Shown: one piece after another, positions 49,990 through 61,830 of the stretch
Layout of the letters: every line of letters starts with the position of its first letter
How positions within the stretch are numbered: the stretch's first letter is position 1
DNA from: Inia geoffrensis
Taxonomy: Eukaryota; Chordata; Mammalia; Artiodactyla; Iniidae
Assembly: GCA_036417435.1 (NCBI GenBank)
Contig: CM070901.1
Span: 63,918,501-63,982,500, forward strand
DNA: 64,000 bases
Direction: 5' to 3'
Notes under the pieces: model-generated
Seen by the model: the letters and a program-made list of their open reading frames with translations, nothing else
Database searches by the model: none
What the model was told of the DNA's origin: nothing
Translations under genes and position numbers: made by a program

Positions 49990-52900
49990 GCATTAGCATA
50001 CAGTATTTGTTCTTCTCTTTCTGACTTACTTCACTCTGTATGACAGACTCTAGGTCCATCCACCTCACTACAAATAACTCAGTTTCATTCCTTTTCATGG
50101 CTAGTAATATTCCGTTGTATATACGTGCCACATCTTCTTTATCCATTCATCTGTCAATGGACACTTAAGTTGCTTCCATGACCTGATTGTAAATAGTGCT
50201 GCAATGAACATTGTGGTACATGTATCTTTTTGAATTATGGTTTTCTCAGGGTATATGCCCAGCAGTGGGATTCCTGGGTCATGTGGTAGTTGTGTTTGTA
50301 GTTTTTTTAAGGAACCGTTCTCCATAGTGGTTGTATCAATTTACACTCCCACCAACAGTGCAGGAGGGTTCCCTTTATTCCACACCTTCTCCAGCAGTTA
50401 TTCTTTCTAGATTTTTTGATGATGGCCATTCTGACTGGTGTGAGGTGGTACCTCATTGTAGTTTTGATTTGCATTTCTCTAATGATCAGTGGTGTTGGAC
50501 ATCCTTTCATGTGTTTGTTGGCAATCTGTATGTCTTCTTTGGTGAAATGCCTGTTTGGGTCTTCTGCCCATTTTTGAATTGGGTTGTTTGGGTTTTTTTG
50601 ATATTGAGCTGCATGAGCTGCTTGTATATTTTGGAGATTAATCCTTTGTCAGTTGCTTCATTTGCAAATACTTTCTCCCATTCTGAGGGTTGTCTTTTCG
50701 TCTTGTTTATGGTTTCTTTTACTGTGCAAAAGCTTTGAAGTTTCATTATGCCCCATTTGTTTATTTTTGTTTTTATTTCCATTACTCTAGGAGGTGGGTC
50801 AAAAAAGATTTTGCTGTCATTTATGTCATAGAGTGTTTTGCCTATGTTTTCCTCTAAGGGTTTTATAGTGTCTGGCCTTACATTTAGGTCTTTAATCCAT
50901 TTTGAGTTTATTTTTGTGTATGGTGTTAGGAAGTGTTCTTATTTCATTCTTTGACCTGTAGCTGTCCAGTTTTCCCAGCACCACTTATTGAAGTGGTGCT
51001 GTCTTTTCTCCATTGTATATTCTTGCTTCTTTTATCAAAGGTAAGATGACCATATGTGCGTGGGTTTTTCTCTGGACTTGCTATCCTGTCCCACTGATCT
51101 ATATTTCTGTTTTTGTGCCAGTACCATATTGTCTTGATTACTGTAACTTTGTAGTTACAGTAATAGTTTGAAGTCAGGGATCCTGATTCCTCCAGCTCAG
51201 TTTTTCTTTCTCAAGATTGCGTTGGCTATTCGGGGTCTTTTGTGTTTCCATACAAATTGTGAAATTTTTTGTTCTAGTTCTGTGAAAAATGTCACTGGTA
51301 GTTTGATAGGGATTGCACTGAATCTGTAGATTGCTTTGGGTAGTAGAGGCATTTTCACAATGTTGATTCTTCCAGTCCAAGAACATGGTATATCTCTCCA
51401 TCTGTTTGTATCATCTTTGATTTCTTTCATCAGTGTCTTATAGTTTTCTGCATACAGGTTTTTTGCCTCCTTAAGTGGGTCTATTCCTAGGTAGTTTATT
51501 CTTTTTTTTTTGTGGTACGCGGGCCTCTCACTGTTGTGGCCTCTCCCGTTGCGGAGCACAGGCTCCAGACGCGCAGGCTCAGCAGCCATGGCTCACGGGC
51601 CCAGCCGCTCCACGGCATGTGGGATCTTCCCGGACCGGGGCACGAACCTGTGTCCCCTGCATCGACAGGTTGGACTCTCAACCACTGCGCCACCAGGGAA
51701 GCCCCGTAATTTATTCTTTTTGATGTGATGGTAAATGAGAGTGTTTCCTTAATTTCTATTCCTGATTTTTCATTGTTAGTGATTTCTGTGTATTAATTTT
51801 GTAACCTGTTACTTTACCAAATTCATTGATCACCTCTAGTAGTTTTCTGGTAGCATCTTTAGGATTCTCTATGTATAGTGTCACGTCATCTGCAAACAGT
51901 GACAGTTTTACTTCTTTTCCAATTTGGATTCCTTTTATTTCTTCTTCTCTGATTGCTGTGGCTAATACTTCCAAAACTATGTTGAATAATAGTGGTGAGA
52001 GTGGGCAACCTTGTCTTGTTCCTGATCTTAGATGAAATGGTTGCAGTTTTTCACCATTGAGAATGCTGTTGGCTGTGGGTTTGTCATATATGGCCTTTAT
52101 TATGTTGAGGTAAGTTCCCTCTATGACTACTTTCTGGAGGGATTTTTATCATGAATGGGTGATGAATTTTGTCTAAAGCTTTTTCTGCATCTATTGAGAT
52201 TATCGTATGGTGTTTCTCCTTCACTTTGTTTATATAGTTTATCACATTATTGATTTGTGTATATTGAAGAATCCTTGCATTCCTGGGATAAACTCCACTT
52301 GATCATGGTGTATGATCCTTTTAATGTGCTGTGGGATTCTGTTTGTTAGTATTTTGTTGAGGATTTTTGCATCTGTGTTCATCAGTGATATTGGCCTGTA
52401 GTTTTCTTTTTTTGTGTGACATCATTTTCTTGTTTTGATATCAGGGTGATGGTAGCCTTGTAGGATGAGTTTGGGAGTGATCCTCCCTCTGCTATATTTT
52501 GGAAGAGTTTGAGAAGGATAGGTGTTAGCTCTTCTCTAAACGTTTGATAGAATTCTCCTGTGAAGCTATCTTGCCCTGGGCTTTTGTTTGCTGGAAGATT
52601 TTTAATCACAGTTTCAATTTCAGTGCTTGTGATTGGTCTGTTCATGTTTTCTACTTCTTCCTGGTTCAGTCTCAGAAGGCTGTACTTTTCTAAGAATTTC
52701 TCCATTTCTTCCAGGTTGTCCATTTTACTGGCATATAGTTGCTTGTAGTACTCTTGCATGATCCTTTGCATTTCTGCAGTGTCAGCTGTTACTTCTCCTT
52801 TTTCACTTCTTATTCTGTTGATTTGAGTCTTCTCCCTTTTTTTCCTGATGAGTCTAGCTAGTGGTTTGTCAATTTTGTTTATCTTCTCAAAGAACCAGCT

Positions 52901-53986
52901 TTTAATTTTACTGATCTTTGCTATTGTTTTCTTCATTTCTTTTTCATTTATTTCTGATCTGATCTTTATGAATTCTTTCCTTCTGCTAACTTTGGAGGTT
53001 TTTTGTTCTTCTTTCTATAACTGCTTTAGGTGTAAGGTTAGGTTGTTTATTTGAGATTTTTCTTGTATCTTGAGGTAGGATTGTATTGCTATAACATTCC
53101 TTCTTAGAACTGCTTTTGCCGCATCCCATAGGCTTTGGGTTGTCGTGTTTTCATCGTCATTTGTTTCTAGGTATTTTTTGATTTCCTCTTCAATTTCTTC
53201 AGTGATCTCTTAATTGTTTTAGTAGTGTATTGTTTAACCTCCATGTGTTTGTATTTTTTACAGTTTTTTTTTCCTGTAATTGGTATCTAGTCTCATAGCA
53301 TTGTGGTTGGAAAAGATGCCTGATATGATTTCAGTTTTCTTAAATTTACCAAGGCTTGATTTGTGACCCAAGATGTGATCTATCTTGGAGAATGTTCTGT
53401 GAGCATGTGAGAAGAAAGTTTATTCTGTTGTTTTTGGATGGAATGTCGTATAAATATCAATTAAGGACATCTGGTCTAATGTGTCATTTAAAGCTTGTGT
53501 TTCCATATTTATTTTCTGTTTGGATAATCTGTCCATTGGTGTAAGTTGTGTGTTAAAGTCACCTACTATTATTGTGTTACTGTCAATTTCCCCTTTTATG
53601 GCTGTTAGCATTTGCCTTATGTATTGAAGTGCTCCTATGTTGGGTGCACAGATATTTACAATTGTTATATCTTCTTGGATTGACCCCTGGATCATTATAT
53701 AGTGTCCTTCCTTGTCTCTTGTAATAGTCTTCATTTTAAAGTCTCTTTTGTTTGATATGAGTATTGCTACTGCAGCTTTCTTTTGGTTTCCATTTGCGTA
53801 GAAGATTTTTTTCCATCCCCTTGCTTTCAGTCTGTATGTGTCCCTAGGTCTGAAGTGGGTCTCTTGTAGACACCATATATACAGGTCTTGTTTTTGTATC
53901 CATTCAGCCAGTCTGTGTCTTTTGGTTGGGGCATTTAATCCATTTACATTTAAGGTAATTATTAATATGTATGCTCCTATTACCAT
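49990..53986 (-). pseudogene. LINE-1 ORF2 (endonuclease/reverse transcriptase), broken
   Basis: On the minus strand the ATG at 53986 opens 188 codons of the endonuclease: TLNVNGLNAPTKRHRLAEW, then QETHF with the catalytic Glu, and VGDFNTQL with the Asp/Asn pair, before a stop at 53420. The RT follows in pieces: 52382-52936 (KPLARLIRKKRE through the SPGQDSFTGEFYQTF region) and 51756-51974 with an intact FADD catalytic motif. C-terminal pieces lie at 50507-50782 and 50101-50325. The SINE at 51506-51705 cuts it just after the catalytic core. Motifs are kept but the frame is not. Confidence 0.93.
51506..51705 (-). mobile_element. Short CHR SINE (CHRS1-like) inside LINE-1 ORF2, antisense
   Basis: Poly-T, 'gtggtacgcgggcctctcactg', to 'actgcgccaccagggaagcccc'. 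Target duplication gta[g/a]tttattctttt at 51491-51505 and 51706-51720. The SINE is younger than the full-length LINE-1 it sits in. Confidence 0.97.
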
Positions 53987-54049
53987 TTTCCTAACTGTTT
54001 TCGGTTTGTTTTTGTAAGTCTTTTCCTCCTCTTGTGTTTCCTGCCTAGA

Positions 54050-55020
54050 GAAGTTCCTTTAGCATTTGTTGTAAAGCTGGTTTGGTGGTGCTGAATTCTC
54101 TTAAATTTTGTTTGTCTGTAAAGCTTTTGATTTCTCCGTTGAATCTGAATGAGATCCTTGATAGGTAGAGTAATCTTGGTTGTAGGTTTTTACCTTTCAT
54201 CACTTTAAATATATCTTGCCACTCCCTTCTGGCCTGTAGAGGTTCTGCTGAAAGATCAGCTGTTAACCTTATGGGGATTCCCTGTATGTTATTTGTTGCT
54301 TTTCCCTTGCTGCTTTTAATATTTTTTGGTTGTGTTTAATTTTTGTTAGTTTGACTAACATGTGTCTTGGCATGTTTCTCCTTAGATTTTTCCTGTATGG
54401 GACTCTCGGCACTTCCTGGACTTGACTGACTATCTCCTTTCTCATGTTGGGGAAGTTTTCGACTATAATCTCTTCAAATATTTTCTCAGACCCTTTCTTT
54501 TTTTTCTTCTTCTTCTGGGATGCCTATAATTTGAATGTGGATTCACTTAATGTTGTCCTGGAGGTCTCTGAGACTGTCCTCCATTCTTTTTTCTTTATTC
54601 TTTTCTGCAGCAGTTATTTCCACCATTCTATCTTCCAGCTCACTTATCCGTTCTTCTGCCTCCGTTATTCTGCTACTGATTCCTTCTAGAGTAGTTTTTA
54701 ATTTCCGTTATTGAGTTGTTCATTACTGTTTGTTTGTTCTTTAATTCTTCTATGTCGTTGTTAAACGTTTCTTGTACTTTCTCTATTCTATTTCCAAGAT
54801 GTTGGATCATCTTTACTATTATTACTCTGAATTCTTTTTCAGGTAGTTTGCCTATTCCCTTTTCATTTATTTGGTCCTGTGGGTTTTTATCTTGCTCCTT
54901 TGCCTATAAGCTATTTCTCTGTCTTCTCATTTTGTCTAATTTATGGTATTCGAGGTCTCCTTTCCTCAGGCTGCAGGGTCACAGTTCCTCTTGCTTCTGT
55001 TCTCTGCCCTGGTGGTGAGA
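54050..55020 (-). pseudogene. LINE-1 ORF1 remnant
   Basis: On the minus strand, frames in pieces give an N-terminal Glu/Lys/Leu-rich part (coiled-coil type, 54550-55010), the RRM-like part with a block like EEIIVENFPNMRKEI (about 54430-54490), and the C-terminal part ending in a block like QHHQTSFTTNAKG in the shifted frame (about 54050-54120). No piece reaches 60 codons without a stop, so ORF1 is more damaged than ORF2. Confidence 0.75.
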
Positions 55021-56443
55021 TTTGTCCAGTGGCTTGCATAGGTTTCCTGATGTGAGGACTGTTGCCTGCGTTCTGGTGGGTGGAGCTGAGTCTTTTTCCT
55101 CTGATGAGCAGGGCCATATCAGGTGGTGTGTTTCGTGGTGTCTGTGAGCTTAGTATGACATTAGGTAGTCTGCGTGCTGATGGGGGGTTTGTGTTCCTGT
55201 CTTGTTTGTTGTTTAGTGTGAGGCATCCAGCACAGGGACCTGCTGGCAGTTGGGTGGAGCCAGGTCTTGGAATCAGGAAGAGGTCTCCATGAGAGCTCTT
55301 GGTGATTAATCTTCCCTGGGGCTGGGAATTCTGTAGTGGTCCAGTATACTGGACTCGGTGCTCCCACCTCAGAGCCTCAGGCCCAACTTCTGGTCAAGTG
55401 ACCAGGACCCCGCAAGCTGCTGATCCCCAAAAAAAAGAGGATTTAAAAAAAAAAAAAAAGACTAACAAAACCCCAGACAAATGGTAAAAAGTAAAATCAA
55501 ACAAAAGAAACAGAAACAAGGAAACACACACACACAAAAGAAACAACAACAGAACCAAATAAAGCAAAAAGCAAGACAACAACCAAAGAAAAGAACCCAA
55601 GAATGAAATCAGGCAACTAGGATTAAAACTAGCAAAAACAGATAACATAAAAACAATACCAAAGAAGTGAACCAACTGAAGAATAAAGCAAGGAAACAGA
55701 ACAAACAAATAAAAATGGTTTAAAAAATAATAAAATAAAAAGGGAAAAATCACAGGGCAACAGAAAAGCAAAGTAGAAATGGAAATTAAAAAATATATAT
55801 ATATATTAAAGAAAAAGAAGAAGAAAAAATAAGGTAAAAGAACACAGAACAACAGAAAAGCAAAGTAAAAATAGAAATATACATAAAAAAATTAAAAATA
55901 TATTATAAAACATGGAGATCCCAAAAGACTAAAAAGAAAAAAAAAAAGTAAAACAACTACAAACAAACAAAAAAGAAAGAAAAAGAAACTAAAAAAAAAA
56001 AAAGTCAGAACCAACAACAGAATGAACCAAAACCTAATAAAATTAATAGTAATAATTATGTTTCCCTGGGGTCTCTGCTGTAAGTGTCCTTGCACACGCC
56101 ATGAGCCACAGCCCACCTCCACCTCCCCAAGAGGCTCTCCTCTGCTTCTGGGCTGGTCTCTGGACCTTCTGTGGGCCCTGTGGGGACCACTCCGAGTCTG
56201 ATGTGGCCCAGTTCCTGCATGTGCTTGTCCCCAAAGTCCACAGCTGCCAGAGCTAGATCATTTTCATTTGTGGGAAAACTGATTGTCAACTCAGTTATCC
56301 CATAGATGCAGGGTCTACCTAGATGATCACGGTGATTTAATCTGCAGCTTGTACAGCTGATGGAAAGATTTTCAGTCTTCTTCTTTAGTCACCCCATCCC
56401 TGGGGTTCAGCTTTTGTTTTATCCCCACCTCTGCATGTGGTCT
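55021..56443 (-). promoter_or_regulatory. LINE-1 5' UTR (promoter region of the element)
   Basis: Lies between the ORF1 start and the 5' end fixed by the target duplication. Three zones: 55021-55430 GC-richer; 55431-56060 nearly all A-rich on the plus strand (T-rich in the L1 sense), with aaac/aaag/aaat words; 56061-56443 GC-richer again, next to the 5' end. A L1 5' UTR normally holds an internal RNA polymerase II promoter; function of this copy is not visible from sequence. Confidence 0.75.
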
Positions 56444-56457
56444 TAGCTATTTGATTT

Positions 56458-57880
56458 TTGAGATATGCTCTAAAGAACTAAATTTTCCTATTTGGGGAAA
56501 AATCTGCAGTTCTCTGGGGTATCTCAACATCCAGTCTGGTTATTCTTGAGATGTTTCATGTGGTTTCCCTCTGGTGTCACAACATTTAGAGTGTGCCTTT
56601 GAAGTTGGGTAGATATTAAGGGAAAAGGAAAAGATGCTTGTCTTGAGAATGGCATCCTGCATCCTTTGTAAATATCTTCACGTTTGGTGACCGTATAATA
56701 TTTCCGGGTTTTCCCTTGACTCATAGATAGAACCAGATTAGAGAATTAGGAGCCATAGCCAGGACACTGGACCCAGTTTGGTGGTGCCTGTCTGTCCTAC
56801 TTGTGAAATTCAATCTGGAGTGTGGAGTTTCCATGGCTAAGCTTTCTATCCTGCATGGGTCTCTTTGGCTTTCTCTAGCCTTTGAGGGTATTTTCCTCTC
56901 TAGCCACATGTGGATGAGCTGCTTGGTAAGCTAAATACCGTGGAACTCAGAGGAAGGATCAATGGAAAATGTCTTCTGGTGTTATATTTATTTGGGTTTC
57001 AATGTCAAGTTTAAGCCTATAATTTGAGCATACAATCAGTTGGATCTCATAGTTTCTTACCAGCATGGGCAGAGCTAAATTCCTCCTTGAAAATGGAATC
57101 CAGGTTTTGTTACCTCCTCTTTAGCTGCTGTTGTGGATGGTGGTGAGGATAATCTAAGGGAAAACTCTCACATAAAGAAGGGGTTATCCAGGATTTGTGA
57201 GCTCTTCAGGACAATCCACCTGTGTATCCTACAGAAGAAAGCATATCTTCATTAGAGAAGACCAAGGAAAACTAACTTTGTTGCTGATTATCTGCCTGGT
57301 ATGGAGTCTGGCAAAGAGACCAATTTAATGCTCTTTAAAAAAAAAAAACTCTTTCTAGCTGTTTCTCCCTTTCCTTTCTTATCCATCTTCCTCCCTTTAT
57401 CCAGTGATATACAGTGAACCAAGGAAAATATCACATCTTCATTGAAAGATGAGGTTCCTCCAATCCTGGGGGAGAGGAGGGTGGTAAAAGACACCCAAAA
57501 CCTACTGCCCTTCTTGAACAGGTGCTACAGGAGCTGCCTGGTTCTTCCTCCACCTGGCTCATAGGTACCCATAACCCAAATGTGAAGCTCAAAGATAAAG
57601 AAGATCCTGGGTGCCGCCTTCTGTTAGCTTTGCACATCACTTTGTGCTTTCATCCTCCCCTTTTTTTGCCCTCTTTTACCCAATCCGGCTTATTCACCCT
57701 GACACCTTCCCACATGGAACCTAAAGGGATTACTTTGGAATCATTTTCACTGGAAATCAGTGGATCCACTCATGCCCACAATGTTTTCATTTCCTGTTTC
57801 AGAAGGAATAGATTTGTTATTTTTGTGTAAGTGCTCTGGTGATTTTCCTTAATTCTTTATTCCTTCGGTCTTGGGTTTTT
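56458..57880. other. Unassigned stretch
   Basis: No repeat or exon recognised. Short open frames on both strands (for example 57431-57640 and 57522-57830) overlap each other and have no motif. Confidence 0.45.
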
Positions 57881-57899
57881 ACATTCTTTTCCCTTCTTT

Positions 57900-58002
57900 T
57901 TTTAAAAAAAATTTTAATTGCTTTTTTAAAATTATTTTTTTATTGAAGTATAGTTGATTTACAATGTTATGTTAGTTTCTTCTGTTCAGCAAAGTGAATC
58001 GG

Positions 58003-58072
<70 letters not shown>

Positions 58073-58225
58073 CTCCACTCTTGTTTAGATTCTATTCCCA
58101 TATAGGTCATTACAGAATATTGAATAGAGTTCCCTGTTCTATACAGTAGGTTCTTATTAGTTATCTATTTTATATATATTAGTAGGTATATGTCAATTTA
58201 TCCCCCACCCTTTTTCCCTTCTAAT
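57900..58225 (-). mobile_element. LINE-1 3' end, antisense
   Basis: 'tattgaagtatagttgatttacaatgttatgttagtttc', 'agcaaagtgaatcggtta', AT run, 'taggtcattacagaatattgaatagagttccctgttctatacagtaggttcttattagttatctattttatata' is the reversed L1 3' UTR, strongly truncated. Confidence 0.92.
58004..58068. repeat. (TA)n microsatellite in LINE-1 3' UTR
   Basis: Thirty-two uninterrupted TA units, the longest pure simple repeat in the window, at the same place in the L1 3' UTR as the runs at 20354 and 36119. Confidence 0.98.
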
Positions 58226-58567
58226 TTAGTTCTCTTACAGACTGTATCACGTCTTTGCCTGCTGTTCATTAGAAATTTGGAGTAGGGGGATTTTGACTTC
58301 TATAGTTAAAAAATAGCAGGAGTCTCTTTTAAAAAGAGGGTCGGATCAGACCTTTTGTGCTATGGCTAGCTGAGGTTTGGAAGTTTTATGTGAAGTCTCA
58401 GGTTGCGACTTAAAAATTCAGATTTCAAACTGATAGCCTAAAGATTCTGGATTCCATTTTGTGGTGTACACCAAAACAGATTGGAAGAATCAGGTGACTC
58501 ACAACACAGGCAAAGGTAACTAATTTTTAGGATTCTAGCCAAGATTGTGAAGAGTGACCAACTTGGA
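58226..58567. other. Unassigned stretch
   Basis: No repeat or exon recognised. Confidence 0.45.
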
Positions 58568-58582
58568 AAACAGAGTATTTTA

Positions 58583-58833
58583 TTTTATTTTCTATTTTTA
58601 TTGTTTTAAATATTTATTTATTTTTGGGCTGTGCTGGGTCTCAGTTGTGGCACATGGGATCTTTCGTGTGGCACATGAGCTCTCTAGTTGTGGTGTGTGG
58701 GTTCAGTAGTTGCAGCGCATGGACTTAGTTGCTCCACGACATGTAGGACCTTAGGTTTCCGACTAGGGGCCGAACCCACGTCTCTTGTATTGGAAGGAAG
58801 ATTATTAACCACTGGACCACCAGGGAAGTCCCC
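58583..58833 (-). mobile_element. CHR-2-like SINE, antisense
   Basis: Reversed tail 'ttttaaatatttatttatttttgggctgtgctgggtctcag', body, reversed head 'ccactggaccaccagggaagtccc'. Duplication of 15 bp with one mismatch, aaacaga[g/c]tatttta, at 58568-58582 and 58834-58848. Confidence 0.95.
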
Positions 58834-58959
58834 AAACAGACTATTTTAAGTATCTTATTAAATCTTTTATAAGGATTGAGAATGATGCATATATAATATC
58901 CAAACCAATGTAAGGAATTATGCCAGTAGGACTGGGAATCATGTTCATAGAGCACTTTC

Positions 58960-59135
58960 TGATTTACTTGTTACTCCTTATGACAAAACGTGATTTCTCA
59001 TTTAATCATCACCACATCCTTGTGAAGGAGACATCACTTTTACCTTGTTTTATAGATGTAGTGACGGAGGTCAGACAGTTTAGGTTAATTACTCCAGAGT
59101 CACACACAGTGACTGAGACTATCCATGTTATCTGA
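58960..59135 (-). mobile_element. MIR SINE, antisense
   Basis: 'gagcactttctgatttactt', 'tttaatcatcaccacatccttgtgaaggag', 'ttgttttatagatgtagtgacggagg' and 'actccagagtcacacacagtgactgag' follow the reversed MIR order. Confidence 0.78.
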
Positions 59136-61009
59136 CTTCAGATATCATCTTCCTTCTGTACATTTAAGTCTATATTTTGGTGAGGAAATGGGATAAAGAC
59201 AAAAAAAAAAAAAAAAGGTTCACTTTCAGAAGCTTTCCTTTCCCCTGCCTTCTAAAAGGAAGGTTTCTCAGGTGGGCAGCAGCTTTTGTTCTGTGGAATC
59301 ACATGAGAAGGGAACAGAAGATTGAGCTACAATGGTAAGGGCAGGGAATCGCTGGAGAGAGAGAGGTATTTCAGTAAGGGAAGCAGGAAAGGAGATGACA
59401 GTAAATGCAAGCTGAGATTTGAGAGGTAGTTTCTGGGCATTTGGGGAGTGTGGGCCATGAGCTTGGTAGAACATCAGCACTCTATGGGAGAGTAGGAAGG
59501 GGATGGGGAAAGAGGGTCTTGAGAAGTTTTATTATTATTATGAATGGAATTCTTCCTTGGTACCTTTTAAAAAAATTGCAGCAAAGATTTAAATTGCCTT
59601 TCAGATCTCCTTGAAGGGTGGCTTGTTCTTTTGGATTCAGTGCCTCTCTACAGCTGGTCTAACTTTATGGGTGTTTGTTATGTGAGCTAGAAAGCCAAGA
59701 TGTTAGTCTCGGTTTTCACACACTCATGTGCAGTTAGGTAAGGAAAGAGAGGTCAACAGTGTGTTATGTCCAAGCTCAATGGTACTAGAGGGAAATGGCA
59801 AAGGAAAAGTTCCTCCCTCATCTCTTCAGCTCTGTTGGTACAGGTCACAGTTAGGCCTGAGTCAAAGAGCCTCAGGTTAGAATTCTGAGGGTCTACACTT
59901 CTGAAGTCTCTCTTTTGTCCTTAAACCAAGGAAATTCTTCTTGGTGCTAATCTGATCCTTCTATAATTGCATAAGGGCCATGAATATCCTTTTATTTACA
60001 CAAAGAGAAATAGCACAGCTCTAAAGGGAGACTTCTTGGCAATTTCCCCCTATTTCATAGCTTGTGGTTAGCATGGCCTTGTGACTTGATTCCCCTGGTG
60101 TAATAGTCTGGGCAGCAGTGTCAGCCATGGGTCATGAACCGGGCATGGAAATGTGCTGCCTTAGCTGAACTACTGACCTCATCCCAGGAGAGAATCCACG
60201 GAGTCTCAGTCCAGTGAGGGAAGGGAATAGGAGAATCTGAGGTCAAAGGTAGACTCTGGCATATGACTTGTTTGGGGATTTCAGGCCTGATTTTGCTGAG
60301 AATTGGTATTTTATCTGCTGGTTTCAAGGCTTTCAGTTCAGTGTGGGAAACTGATTACTCCCTAATTATATACCAATGTCCAGAATGGGCTTCCCTTGTG
60401 CTAATTGACAGAGCAACAGTCTATTCAATAGTTTGAATAGGAGTAGAAGCAAATATCTTCTTTCCTGTCCTTTGATCTACTTCCTTCTACAACATGAAGC
60501 AACTATGCTTGCAAAATGATGTACATTGTTCATTCCAAAATATTAGCCTGTGCTTGATTAATACTGTAATTTAGGAGATATAGTTTCATAGCTTCCTGCC
60601 CCCTCTTTAGTTGCAACTTTATTTCCCTTAAGGCAGCTACATTAAAGGGAACTGCCCTCATTTGGATGAATCAATTTTACCTGTAACTTTATTATAAAAA
60701 GTCATCCACCGTACTTTATGGTCTTACCTTGTGGGGTTCGTTTTTGTATCAGATAGGACCCCTTGGTTTGCAAGCAACAGTTAAAAAGCCAAGTCAGTCT
60801 AATTAAATTTGCAGTTTAATGCCTTATGTGACAGGAAAGACCATAGATATATTAGTAAGCCTTGGTTGTGTCTCCAAGGCCCATCTCTCTCCACCTCTCA
60901 GCTCTGTCCTCCTCCTGGTTGGCTGCAATTTTGTCTGTGCTGGCAAGACAGCTGCCAGCATAGACCTAAAGAGACATGAGTAACTAGAGTGGCTTAAATA
61001 ATTCGGAAT
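59136..61009. other. Unassigned stretch; possible old repeat at 60740-60970
   Basis: A pure A run of 17 lies at 59200-59216. 60750-60970 ('tttgcaagcaacagttaaaaagccaagtcag ... ctctccacctctcagctctgtcctcctcctggttggctgcaattttg') has the wording of an old mammalian interspersed repeat that I cannot name. No exon supported. Confidence 0.4.
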
Positions 61010-61320
61010 TAGTCTGAGAAATATTATGGCTGAGCCTTGGTTTCTTCATCTGTAAAATGGGAACAATAATACCTCATGCACAGAGAATTATGTGAATATT
61101 TAATGGGCTCATGAAGGTGTGTGTCTTTGTAGCTAAGAACATGGACTTCAGAGTCACATCTAGCATCTTCACTTATTAAGTTATTGGTGTAAAATGAGGG
61201 GACTTATAGTACATGCATTATAGGGTTGTTGGGATTTAAAATGATAGACTGTACATAAAACCTCTAAAAGGGTACCTGGCACATGGAGCCACTCAATAAA
61301 TGGTAGCTATTATTTGAGTA
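61010..61320 (+). mobile_element. MIR SINEs, sense, two adjacent copies or one with an insert
   Basis: 61025-61125 has 'gagccttggtttcttcatctgtaaaatgggaacaataatacc' and a MIR-type 3' part. 61135-61318 restarts with 'aagaacatggacttcagagtcacatc' (tRNA-like side) and ends 'gggtacctggcacatggagccactcaataaatggtagctattatt' (3' side). Two copies head to tail in the same direction fit best. Confidence 0.85.
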
Positions 61321-61520
61321 GAATTTTGAAGTGGCCATCAGTGGTTTAAAATGAAAAAGCAAACTCAGGCATGGAGAATGGCAGGAAAAGGGCATGGATA
61401 GTGATTCATAAAGGAGGGAGTTTGGGGTGGGGACTGCGAAGTAAGCTTGGGTAGTGCCCAGGTATAGAAATGTGGCTTTTGCTCTTTCTATCAGAACTAT
61501 GATAAAAAGACAGACCCCCA

Positions 61521-61815
61521 CAGCAGGGGAAGGGGAGGCTGGGATGAAGTGGAAGAGTGGCATGGACATATACACACTACTAAATGTAAAGAGGTAGCTA
61601 GAGGGAAGCAGCCGCATAGCACAGGGAGATCAGCTCGGTGCTCTGTGACCAGCTAGAGGGGTGGGAGAGGGAGGGTGGGAGGGAGGCTCAAGAGGGAGGG
61701 GATATGGTGATATATGTATGCATATGGCTGATTCACTCTGTTGTACAGCAGAAACTAACACAACATTGTAAAGCAATTATACTCCAATAAAGATGTTAAA
61801 AAAAAAAACAAAAAC
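61521..61815 (+). mobile_element. LINE-1 3' end, sense, short insertion
   Basis: 'gacatatacacactactaaatgtaaa', 'agcacagggagatcagctcggtgctctgtg', 'ggctgattcactctgttgtacagcagaaactaacacaacattgtaaagcaattatactccaataaag' plus poly-A. Perfect 15-bp duplication aaagacagaccccca at 61506-61520 and 61816-61830. It includes an AATAAA signal (61789-61794). Confidence 0.96.
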
Positions 61816-61830
61816 AAAGACAGACCCCCA

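Larger units (their letters stand above)
49610..56443 (-). mobile_element. Full-length LINE-1, antisense, interrupted by a SINE
   Basis: The element runs from its 3' tail at 49610 ('aaaaatatctttattggagtataattgctttacaatg') through 3' UTR, ORF2, ORF1 and a ~1.4-kb 5' UTR to 56443. A perfect 14-bp target duplication, tagctatttgattt, lies at 49596-49609 and 56444-56457, so both ends are fixed. Without the inserted SINE and its duplication the element is about 6.6 kb, full size for this family. Stops and frameshifts have killed both ORFs. Confidence 0.97.

Noticed and set aside
55394..55852. 152-codon Phe/Leu-rich minus-strand frame resembling a membrane protein
   Set aside because: It is the T-rich strand of the LINE-1 5' UTR; the apparent membrane segments are poly-Phe/Leu from simple sequence.
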